DNA of 64,000 nucleotides. Source: Dipteris shenzhenensis (lineage: Eukaryota > Polypodiophyta > Polypodiopsida > Gleicheniales). Made by a program: the position numbers and the translations under genes. Under the pieces are notes generated by a model, which did not search any database, had not been told where the DNA came from, and was given only the letters and a program-made list of their open reading frames with translations. Shown here piece after piece: positions 11,424 through 20,904 of the stretch (the stretch's first letter is position 1; each line of letters opens with the position of its first letter). Where the stretch lies: NCBI GenBank assembly GCA_047967505.1, contig CM106541.1; one strand, 5' to 3'.

Positions 11424-12340
11424 TTGGAGGAGGATGCTTCCTTCCGAGACAACCAAGACCAGGATATCCATCCAGTACCACCACCAACAGCAGACCGAAC
11501 TCCCCCAATGGTGCTTGGGAGGATTCAAGATAAAGAAGATGAAGAAGAGCCTGCAGAACCACAATGGCAACAGCCATTCTCGAAGTGGGTAAAGCAGCTT
11601 TGGGATGGTAGAGAACCTCCAGCCATTGAGGAGGAACCATCCAAACACCACCGGTCCAAGAGATTAGAGGAGAAAAGAAGGATTCATGAACACTTGGTCA
11701 ACTATGCTTTGATGACAGAGGTGATCTATGCTGATGAACCGAAGTGTCTTGAAGAGGCACAGGGAGATGATAGAGACGGAGGCTATGCAGTCGGAGTATG
11801 GCTCCATAATGAAGAACAACACTTGGGACCTTGTGGATCATCCACCAAAATGCAAGGTAATCGGCACCAAGTGGGTGTACAAGACCAAGTACAAGTTTGA
11901 CGGCACGTTGGATAAGTACAAGGCTCAGCTCGTGGCAAAAGGATTCACACAGATACATGGATTTGATTATCAGGATACTTTTGCTCCCACAGCTCGACTA
12001 ACCACAATTCGCAGTGTTTTGGCTTTAGCTGCCAAGGGAAGTTGGCCCGTGTTTCAGATGGATGTAAAATCTGCCTTTCTAAATGGAGGTCTCAAGGAGG
12101 AGGTATACGTGGAACAACCACCAGGTTTTGTGATCCCCGGTTCAGAAGGTAAAGTCTGTAAGCTGAAGAAAGCACTTTACGGGTTGAAACAGGCCCCACG
12201 AGCATGGTACCAGTGAATTGATGCCTACTTTTTGAAAAACGGGTTTAGGAGGAGCCCATCTGATGCAAATTTGTATATCTACAGAGAAGGAGGCAGGTGT
12301 ATTATCGTGGTCCTTTATGTGGACGACCTTGTCAATCCCA
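11424..12340 (+). pseudogene. Element B linker and 5' half of reverse transcriptase
   Basis: A variable acidic linker (11424 to about 11760) leads by frameshift into a copia reverse transcriptase: MKNNTWDLVDHP, GTKWVYKTKYKFDG, DKYKAQLVAKGFTQ, FQMDVKSAFLNGGL and ALYGLKQAPRAWYQ. A TGA stop sits at 12214-12216 and the catalytic YVDDL lies near 12317-12331. Homology ends a few codons later at the sequence CAATCCC, and the frame runs on without a stop into unrelated sequence up to 12588. Thumb, connection and RNase H are missing. Confidence 0.88.
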
Positions 12341-12341
12341 C

Positions 12342-13600
12342 AATAACATATATGAGGTGTCTGCTAGGATTGGAAGACGAAGATGTACGTGCACTTCAAG
12401 CACAGATTGAGTCTAAAGAACTAGTCTTGGTCAAGTCAAGCAAAGACAAGGACTCCATTGAAATGTCTCAATGGCCAATGGATATTAAGCATGATAGAGC
12501 CCTAAAAGAAGCGCTCATCAAGGAGTTCAACTCACGTCACCCTTCGCCCCAACATCAAACATGGGATGCCCTTGCAACTTACTTCTAAATTGATTCAATT
12601 GTTTATCAGAGCTTCAAGGGTACATGTAAGTCATGGGTCAAAGAGAAGCTGCAAGTTGGCAAGTCCACACCTGATTTCCCAGAAGCCGCGTCAATCTATG
12701 TTGATTGGGTGATTAGTTCAATAGAGGATAACAAGTCTACATCGCAGTCTTGTTCTCCTTGGACAATTATTCAAGTGAACATGGAGATGGAGGGGGAAAG
12801 CTTTCTAACACGTCACTCCAAGGGACAACTTCCAATCAGCTTGTGTGTGCTTGACACCTTAGAGGGATCTGCCAAAGGCATGTGTTGGGATAAGGATGCC
12901 TTCAAGAAGTTGCTCTGTGGGTTGATGGAGACCGTTGCCACTCCGTCACAGTATGTATTGCTATCATTTATGACAATGACAGAGATGGTAAATCTCAAGG
13001 AAGCAATGATCCAGGCTCGATTTTGGCATAGAAGGTTTGTGGGTGTTATCCATAAATCGGATAGTGCACAAAAGGGTTTGTCTGAGACCTTCTGTTTTTT
13101 GTCATTTGTAAGGTCACATGATGGGTTTGATGGATTTGAGCACATGTTAGAAAACACAAGGTTATACAATTGAGGACAATATTCTTTATTCTGATGAGGA
13201 TGATGAGTATGAAAAAGAGGCGGCTGTGAAGCACGGCATCATCAAGGAGTGCATCAGGTGCTATTGTAGTAGGGAACATGAAGTTGTTGTTGACGTCTTT
13301 ACTAATGGATGTGTGGCATTACAAGCATTGTCAAGCAAAAGAAAAGTGATCTCACTGGTGAAGACATCCCAACAGGTGACAGAGGTTGAGGCTATGTGTG
13401 TGGCACATGCATCAAATAATCCCCATATTAAGATTTGGTCTAGCATTGAGAGGCCTCTTGAGACACATAGAGCTGATTCACCTATCGATGAAGGAATTAA
13501 AGAGGGTGAGCATCACATTGAAGACTTGCGACCTTTAACTGAAGCAGATCTTGAAGCTATCCCAAAGATTACATTGGAAGATTTGGAGCAAGGTCTTTAG
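12342..13600 (+). pseudogene. Broken host-type gene, possibly DNA-methylase-like
   Basis: Three open stretches follow each other in different frames: 12350-12588, 12709-13173 and 13226-13600. The middle one has WDKDAFKKLLCGL, then YVLLSFM, then FCFLSFVRSHDGF; the last has EVVVDVFTNGCVALQALSSK and ends in an acidic tail (LTEADLEAIPKITLEDLEQGL). The spacing of a W-D-K-D block, hydrophobic strands and a D-x-F-x-x-G block resembles adenine-type DNA methylases, but where the catalytic D-P-P-Y is expected the sequence reads DTLEG. The open stretches lie in different frames with stops between them, so it is broken or needs introns that I could not place. The function is a guess; an unrecognised plant gene is equally possible. 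Confidence 0.35.
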
Positions 13601-13732
13601 CTACTCATTTATGCCTTATGTATTCAGTTTCAAAATAACACGACTTTTATGGATTTTCTCGATTGCACATACTCTCATTATATAAAAGAGATTAAACATT
13701 AGGTATTGTAAAATTGTGTGACATAATGACAT

Positions 13733-14255
13733 GGGGAATGGTACAAGTGTCATTCTCCCTATGTCGGATTATGCATAAGAGGTAATATTAACATTTTATG
13801 TGACCTCATATGGAGAATGGCACTAGTGCCATTATCTCTTTGTGGTTATGTAGAAATGGTAATACGGTTATGTTCCTTTCTTGAATCTATGTTAGTTGAA
13901 AGCATTATAGAGATTAAAAATTGTATAGTATTAACTATGCTACCAAAGTTTGGATTTGGGTGCTTTCTACAAATCTATTGGACCAAAGTAATACAATATC
14001 TATGCTTTCAGATCATGCATTGTACATTTCTTTTGGGACATGGGGGGAGGCACTAGTAGTATTCTCTCCTCCCAATGAGGATATAGAGAAAGGCACTAGT
14101 GGCATTCTCCATATCCTTATATGTAAAATGGCACTAGCACCACCTCAAGAGAAGAATGACACTAGTGCCATTCTCTCCACGAGTTCAGAGAGAAAGGTTG
14201 CCATATTTGCATTCTCAATTGATCTTTAGAGAGATTGGCACCAGTGCCATTCCCC
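13733..14255. repeat. Cluster of seven short palindromes around GGCACTAGTGCC
   Basis: Palindromic words related to GAATGGCACTAGTGCCATTC lie at 13733-13759, 13813-13838 (near perfect), 14046-14069, 14086-14110, 14127-14144, 14153-14176 and 14231-14255. Spacing is irregular (15 to about 210 bp), so this is not a simple tandem repeat. The block ends about 170 bp before the HAD gene. The words could be dimeric protein sites, hairpins in a transcript, or remains of short mobile repeats. Confidence 0.8.
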
Positions 14256-14421
14256 AAAAAGGCAATGGAATCAGTGAACGGCGATGGATAATGTTCGTAC
14301 TTTATTTTTATTTATTAGTTTCATATGCTTTTGTGCTTCGACATTGTTGAATACACTCTAAAGAATCAAAATATTTCTATATTCCTCAACTTCCATAGGG
14401 ACCAATGATGCATGGAAGGAT

Positions 14422-15684
14422 ATGGAGACATCAAATGTAGAGGACAACATACCACCCGAAATGGGGACTATCAATTACACGATGGATAAAGGAGGTATAG
14501 AAGAAAACATAACCCCAAAAATGGAGAAAATTGCAAGGAATATCATGAATCCTATACTTTTAGAAGAGAACATGGATGAACGTACTGTCTCAACATTGGG
14601 GACAAGACTAGATAATCTTATTGTTGTTGCAAACATGTATGAAAACATAGCACCTGTCAATTTGGATGAGTCAGAAGCCAGCAACTTCAAGGAGAATTTG
14701 GATCTATATCCACATACAATTTCTTTGGATATGCCACGATTAACAATCATATTAGACTTGAATGGCCTGTTATTAAGTCGCTACCTATTCAAGTCTCCAA
14801 TACATCCGTCTATTATGCATGGCAAAAATAGTTATATGGTTGTTCGTCCTGGGTGCATAGAATTTCTTAAAATCTTGCTACAAAGATTTAATGTAGGTAT
14901 CTGGTCAACTGCGATGGAGTATAACATACTTGATATGGTAGGAAAGCTGCAAAATTATGCAAATGAGAGCCTCCCTTTCTTTGTTATATGGTCTCAGCAA
15001 GGATGCTACACTTACAGTAAGACGAGGATAAATAGGCCTGACAAGGTTGGTGTTGAGGCAATGCTCAAACCCTTAGCAAAAATCTCAAAGGCATTTGGAT
15101 GTGATGCTAGAAGGACAATCCTTGTTGATGACTCCCCATATAAGGCTTGCATTAGTGCTCCATCAAATTGCATATTTCCTTCAATGTTTGATGTACAAGA
15201 CAAGGATGATAATATTCTACTGAGAGAGTTGATGCCGTACTTACTACAACTCGATGAAACTAAAGATGTGCGCAGCATGATTGAGACAAATCGGTATGGA
15301 CAATTACCTGTGATGGAGGGGCATAATGATTTTGACCTTGTCCAGAAAGTAATTGATGAATGGAGGGAGGAAAATCATGCATGGTCAAGAATGGAATATA
15401 AAACAAGAAATCTTCCTCTTGCAGATCAACTAAGAGAGAGGGATATAGGTGGTAATATAGAACCAAAGGGTGTACACCCTAGGGCAACCCATGGTGGTGA
15501 TGGCCAGGTGCCTAAACTCAATGCATCCCAAATAAGACTTTTAAGGAATGCTTCGCAACTCTCTAGCATGAATGCTAGGCAAGTTTCTCAATTGGCTATA
15601 GACCTAGGGTACAAAGGTCGCTATATCAAGAAATACATTGCTAAGGGCTACATAAACCGACTACAGAATACGTATTTTTCATGA
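14422..15684 (+). CDS. FCP1/NIF-like HAD-family protein with DLNG motif
   Basis: A 420-residue open frame. Residues 105-290 form an FCP1/NIF-type HAD domain: motif I is LDLNGLLL (D112, N114), motif II is VGIWSTAME (residues 158-166), and the acidic motif is ILVDDSPYKA (D236, D237). Known active FCP1/SCP phosphatases have D-x-D in motif I; here the second aspartate is asparagine, as in a plant subgroup with D-L-N-G, so catalysis may be lost or altered. Residues 1-100 are acidic with a loose E-E-N-I-x-P repeat; residues 340-420 form a basic tail (GYKGRYIKKYIAKGY). The start is the first ATG in frame, but an upstream exon cannot be excluded. The frame is intact, unlike nearly everything around it. 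Confidence 0.8.
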   Translation: METSNVEDNIPPEMGTINYTMDKGGIEENITPKMEKIARNIMNPILLEENMDERTVSTLGTRLDNLIVVANMYENIAPVNLDESEASNFKENLDLYPHTISLDMPRLTIILDLNGLLLSRYLFKSPIHPSIMHGKNSYMVVRPGCIEFLKILLQRFNVGIWSTAMEYNILDMVGKLQNYANESLPFFVIWSQQGCYTYSKTRINRPDKVGVEAMLKPLAKISKAFGCDARRTILVDDSPYKACISAPSNCIFPSMFDVQDKDDNILLRELMPYLLQLDETKDVRSMIETNRYGQLPVMEGHNDFDLVQKVIDEWREENHAWSRMEYKTRNLPLADQLRERDIGGNIEPKGVHPRATHGGDGQVPKLNASQIRLLRNASQLSSMNARQVSQLAIDLGYKGRYIKKYIAKGYINRLQNTYFS

Positions 15685-16248
15685 AGGTACATATGTCAAA
15701 GTGTTTTTTGATTTTATCTCAAGTCTATATAACTATTGTTGCAATTAATTGAATTTGCCTTTTGTGATGTAGATAGATATACGTTCAGGATTTCAACCTT
15801 GTCCAGAAAATAATTGATGAATGGAGGGAGGAAAATCATGCATGGTCAAGAATGGAATATAAAACAAGAAATCTTCCTCTTGCAGATCAACTAAGAGAGA
15901 GGGATATAGGTGATAATACAGAACCAAAGGGTGTACACCCTAGGGCAACCCATGGTGGTGATGGCCAGGTGCCTAAACTCAATGCATCCCAAATAAGACT
16001 TTTAAGGAATGCTCCGCAACTCTATAGCATGAATGCTAGGCAAGTTTCTCAATTGGATATAGACCTAGGGTACAAAGGTCGCTATATGAAGAAATACATT
16101 GCTAAGGGCTACATAAACCGACTACAGAATGCATATTTTTCATGAAGGTACATATGTCAAAGTGTTTTTTGATTTTATCTCAAGTCTATATAACTGTTGT
16201 TGCAACTAATTGAATTTGCCTTTTGTGATGTAGATAGATATACGTTCA
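15328..16248 (+). repeat. 460-bp tandem duplication of the HAD gene 3' end
   Basis: 15328-15787 is repeated at 15788-16248 with few differences. Each copy holds the last third of the HAD coding sequence, the stop, and a candidate 86-bp intron (15687-15772 and 16148-16233) with borders AAG/GTACAT and GATGTAG. The second copy starts mid-exon and keeps an open frame at 15852-16145 for the basic tail. Confidence 0.9.
15852..16145 (+). pseudogene. Duplicated HAD C-terminal tail
   Basis: Encodes a second copy of the last 97 residues of the HAD protein (from MEYKTRNLPLADQ to the YINRLQNAYF end) with several substitutions (for example A391 to D, I402 to M). It has no HAD domain. Whether it is translated is unknown; it may be 3' untranslated sequence of the HAD transcript or a free-standing small protein. 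Confidence 0.6.
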
Positions 16249-16276
16249 AATCAAGCTTGAGTAGGTACATACCAGA

Positions 16277-16768
16277 ATGAGATCCATTTGGACTACCAAA
16301 GTTACCTGTCCCTATCAACGAAGTGTTCTGGATAAAAAATGTGCTTTCGAGGTGCATGAGTCAACCATTAGAGGTGCTGGCTTGGGCTTGTTTGTGCATG
16401 ACTCCATCAAGAGAGGGACTACTATTCTCCATTATGGAGGTGACAAGTACTCCTATAGAGATTGGAAGGAATTATGTAGAGTTCATCCAAGGCTAAAGAA
16501 GTACTCTATCCAAGAGGACCCTACTGTCCCTATGAAGGATATGGTGCATATTGTTGGTGATGTTCAATATGGCAATGTGGCAGGATTTATTAACAGCAAT
16601 AGAAATACCAATGTAAAGCCAAACGTTTGTTATGTATTTTCCCCTAATGTTCCACCTTGGTATGACCCCATGATCAACATAGATATTGCAGAATATGGTC
16701 ACATTTGTATTGAATCCATAGATGATATACATGTAGGAGAGGAGCTATTTGCAAACTATGAGTTTTGA
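16277..16768 (+). CDS. SET-domain protein, short
   Basis: A 163-residue open frame. It has the SET opening with the glycine loop that binds S-adenosylmethionine (RGAGLGLFV, residues 32-40), a middle segment GNVAGFINSNRN (residues 99-110) where active enzymes usually have the N-H-S motif, and the closing GEELFANYEF (residues 154-163) that fits the conserved G-E-E-L-x-x-x-Y-x. There are no pre-SET or post-SET cysteines. SET proteins methylate lysines on histones or other proteins; with His missing from N-H-S, activity is uncertain. It lies on the same strand as the HAD gene, 593 bp downstream, behind a good splice acceptor at 16231-16233, so it could share its transcript. Confidence 0.78.
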   Translation: MRSIWTTKVTCPYQRSVLDKKCAFEVHESTIRGAGLGLFVHDSIKRGTTILHYGGDKYSYRDWKELCRVHPRLKKYSIQEDPTVPMKDMVHIVGDVQYGNVAGFINSNRNTNVKPNVCYVFSPNVPPWYDPMINIDIAEYGHICIESIDDIHVGEELFANYEF

Positions 16769-17687
16769 ATAACAACATTGTATTTCTTTATACATTCATT
16801 ACTTATGGGAATTACTACTTTCTTGCCAGCTATGTAAATTGGTGCGTAATTGTTGTGTGTGAATAATATGCAAACATGTTCATAACTACATTCATAATGT
16901 ATTTTGAAGGAGTGTCTCTCATGCCATTCTTTCTGGTGCCATTCTCTTTGGGGCTAGAAATTGAGAGTTTCTTTGGAATCATGGTTTATTTCAGGGATTT
17001 CAATGGTGCATCAACAAGTTGTTATGTTTTCATCCCAAAGTGTACTTTTTTACTTTGCAATGAGTAATCAACATGACATGTAAAGTTATCCTTTTACAAT
17101 AATGCTAGTCAGTCTAAACATTGAAAGTGCACAATAAATGATTGTCATTGCCACCTAAATTACATCAAATGCTTATCATTGCCCATTGATTTTCCATCAA
17201 CTACATATCTTTCATTCATTCTCCTCAACTATATATCTTGATTTTCCATCAACTACATATCTTACTAAGTTAAAGAGCATGTGCATTTTCATTGCAATGT
17301 TCATGGTGATTAATTACACTCTACATTTTTTAAACGGTGTTTTGGAGATTTTCAAATGAGAATACTCACAACAAAAGCGAGTCTCAATATCAATGGAAAT
17401 TCCAGAGACTCGCTATCATGAAGGTGTTTTTGAACATCACTATGGCTCACGAGATGAATCTAACTCAAATGGGTTTCAAAGTTTATTATTTTGTTGATGA
17501 TAACGTAGTTTAGACACTGAGATTATATTTATGATTTGAGAATGTAGTTGATATTTCACACTTCATGAATGGCTATCTAGTCTATTTTCACATATTTCTC
17601 CTGTTTTTTCATTGAGGGGAGCTACAATTTCTTCCAAAACTGCCATTCTAGGAATTGTATTTTTCCCGAATTATCTAATACGGTCTT
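16769..17687. other. Non-coding, nothing recognised
   Basis: AT-rich. A short word TTTTCCATCAACTACATATCTT is partly duplicated near 17191-17263, and one more TGCCATTCT-TGGTGCCATTC pair near 16921-16945 resembles the palindromes at 13733-14255. No gene seen. Confidence 0.5.
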
Positions 17688-18446
17688 GATTTAAGTATAT
17701 TAACAATATTGAGGATATGTATAATCATGCTATAGAAAGTTGTAATGAAAGAGGAATGCTCAAAGATGTTATACAAAGCTCTTAAAATAGTTCCTTTAAG
17801 GTATAATTCAGGATTATACATTGATCTTATCATGTTTCATTTATGAATATTTTGTGAAAAGGATAGGAGGAATTTATCGATGCAATTGCATCTTTCCATA
17901 CATTATTGTCTATATTTATATAACTTCATAATTAATGACACATAAATATTATTTTTCATATGAAAATTATGATTGTATTTTTTTTTTTAAAGATTTGATT
18001 TAATGTCATAGATAGTAGGTAGCCTTTATGATTTTTATTTGAATTGAGTATATAGTTTTTTAGAGTTAAGGACTTTAGACATATCTAATCATTTGAAAAA
18101 GTGTTTGATAGTGTCAGCTAGTAGGGAACATTTCATGATTGCTATTTTTATTTCCGTAATGAAGAAGAAGAATTGAATGCTAAAGTAAGTTCAAGAACTG
18201 AAGTAGACAACAAATTGTCAATGGAAGTGATATAGGACATAAAAGATGATGCTCAAAAAATTGATAGACTCTTCAAAGAATAATTTTATGCATCCTAATA
18301 TAAAGCTTTAATCTAGAAAAATTGCTACTCACATTAGATCTACACGAAGCACACAAGATCTTGACATCAACAATCTCATAGAATCTCATCTCACACTCAT
18401 CTCACATGCAAGAAAATGGAAAATTTGAGCCTCTTGTTGTAAGTTG

Positions 18447-18492
<46 letters not shown>

Positions 18493-19715
18493 ACTTGACA
18501 TGGGATTGACTAGGCCTTGGGCATTCTTGTAATTGATGTCATGCTAGTTATTCTTGATAGCCAATGAACACTAGTGCTTCATGTTTTTCCTTTAATTCTA
18601 CTTCATGGATTAGTCCTCAGAATCCTCTTCTATTGTAAGGGGAAAACTTGGTGGGAGATTTAAGGAGTATGTAGTCAATACTTCTAGCACACCCAATGGT
18701 TTGGACCCCATGTGAATGAATTGCAAACCCACTATTTAATGTAAGGCATGATGATGAAAACTAACCACTCTTAGGTAGCTTGAGTTAGTGGAGCACAAAA
18801 ATGGGAAGCCAAATGCCTCTTTGAATCAAATTGGTACAAATCCAAACATTCTCACAAGAGATAGCTACCCCAAGTTGGAACAATGGAAGAAATAGAAGAC
18901 ATAGGACACTAAGCAAATAAGAGTATTGTTGAGCTTTTTACTTTCAAAAGCTACTGGTCTTCTGTTTTGTAAAAGAACGGCTCCAGCGACTACATCACTC
19001 GTATCCATTTCCACAACAAAGGGTAATTTGGGATCAACTAAAAGGACTCTAAATTGTTTAAGGAATCATGCCCACTGGAGTTTTTGTAGATTATAAGAGA
19101 AATGTGCTTAACACCTAAGGAATACTAACATCAAACGCAAATAAGAAAGTGACCTCAAGACTTTGTACATTCTAGATGGCTAGATGTGAGAGGCTGGAAA
19201 CTTGGAATGACTCTCATGGAAGATGACTTGGACGAAGAGAAGGAGAGAATACTTATATGTTAAAAATGTTAAAAGAATTCAAGACACACAATCCGAATAA
19301 AGAAACTCAATTAAAATGAATGATCTTTTTTGGTCACAATGGATATTAGATAGGTAGTTCAACATGAGCAAACTGAATGCCCAATATAGTTTCTTGGCTT
19401 TCATTGGATCTCACAAGTTGGCAGTGTGATGGGGACAAGATTCTTCTATAAGATCCATAGAAGGACCAATATAAATGGATAGTCATTTGATAAGAGACAT
19501 GGCAAAGAGTATACTTAAATTGATCAACCATATTAAGAGTCCCCTTAAACCCTTGCATTGGATGCCAAAAGTGGTGCTGAAGTAGAGTGTGGGAATTAGT
19601 ACTTCCAAAAGAGAAGATTGTAGAACCATACATGGATGCTTTTTTCATTTTAGTTTCCTTAGAAAGCACAAATTTTATAAGTCTCATTCCAAGTAGTAGA
19701 TGGGACCTTTCTGCA
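17688..19715 (-). mobile_element. Decayed Ty3/gypsy-like relic, copy 2
   Basis: Runs parallel to 2284-3960 plus 7475-7872 and is not interrupted by element A, so it shows the empty site near 19326. The minus strand again has a broken RNase H-like piece near 18950-19080. A (CT)20 run at 18451-18490 is longer than in copy 1. No LTRs delimited. Confidence 0.72.
18451..18490. repeat. (CT)20 microsatellite
   Basis: Pure CT run. Copy 1 of the relic at the same place (near 3028) has only a short CTCTCTC with a different following sequence. Confidence 0.97.
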
Positions 19716-20904
19716 CCATTTTCTATTAAGGATGGCTACCAATTCCTAAAAGTGATTTTAGAGTACATGGGAATGGGGCATGTTATTTTGACCTATCCAT
19801 TAAAATGCCAAAGTAAAGCTCATTTTTCTACCACCCATCCATGTTGAATATTCCTTATATTAAATCTACATTCTTTATTGAATGATCAAAAGGTTATACC
19901 TATTTATCTTAAACATGATCCTTGATTCTCTCCTACATCTGTCATCGCTCCCTTGGGTTTCACACATCTCAAATGTTCCCATGACCTTATCACACATCTC
20001 ACCACATTCTCACCCCTATTTGTTGAGCCTCAAGGCCTATTTTAGAAAATAATGTGGCAAGCCTTTTTCATCCATATCAGTGAAAACCACATGGATTTAT
20101 GAGTTGTGAAACTTTACTTTTCTCAAGAATCCTTGCCTTGGAATGTGTGCCTTACTTGTATTTACCAATTCATATAGATTATTAAAACTAATAGTATGCA
20201 GTAGTAATCTTTACAAACTTAACATAGAAGACAATAGAAAAGCATAATAGGAAAAAGAACAGTCTATGTATTTGTGGTAATGAACATAGCAAAATAGAGA
20301 GGTGGAAACATCCAGTGTATTCATAATATATTTCAGATAAAAATACATCATCCAATAGATAGATCATTGGTTAGCATGATCAGTAAGGCAATTTCAATAC
20401 TCCCTGTTCCTGCAATATAGATCGATGCTGTCTCTTTTTATCTAAATATTTACTGCTGTATGAATTCAAATTTTATACTAAGTATATCCGTGAATTTTAT
20501 CCATGCATCATTGATGTACTCAGTGGATAGGAATTCTATAAAAAAATCATGGACCTGAACTCACCCCACTGAGTGTAAACGATGAGCTTTGTGTAATACC
20601 AACATTGAAACTATTTCCATACATAGCTATTTGCTATTCTCTAATAGAAATTATTGCATCTAGTACTTATTTAGCTAAAGTAGTTCTTAAAATAGGAAAA
20701 TAGATTTTAAAGAAAAACAAATAACAATTTTGTTTAAAGACACAAATGTAGATTGGAAGAATGATGAAATTTCCATTGGTCCATGGGACCAAAAATATCC
20801 AAAAGAAGTTTTTAATTAGAGATCTTTTGAGGTTGAAAATCAAGGTTTTTAGGATAAGTGACACCTTCAGTAGTAGCAGTCTTAGAGCTTTGGGGTTTAT
20901 CTAG
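19716..20904. other. Non-coding, nothing recognised
   Basis: AT-rich, only short frames closed by stops, no terminal repeats or RNA gene seen. Confidence 0.45.

Larger units (their letters stand above)
8497..12340 (+). mobile_element. Copia element B, 3' truncated
   Basis: A 5' LTR (8497-9214), a primer site (9215-9226), gag, protease, integrase and the first half of reverse transcriptase follow in normal copia order, then homology stops right after the YVDD box near 12340. The rest of RT, RNase H, the purine tract and the 3' LTR are absent, so no target duplication can be checked. It is the same family as element A in opposite orientation. The frame is broken by two frameshifts and by stops at 9619, 10692, 11412 and 12214, so it is dead. 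Confidence 0.92.
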
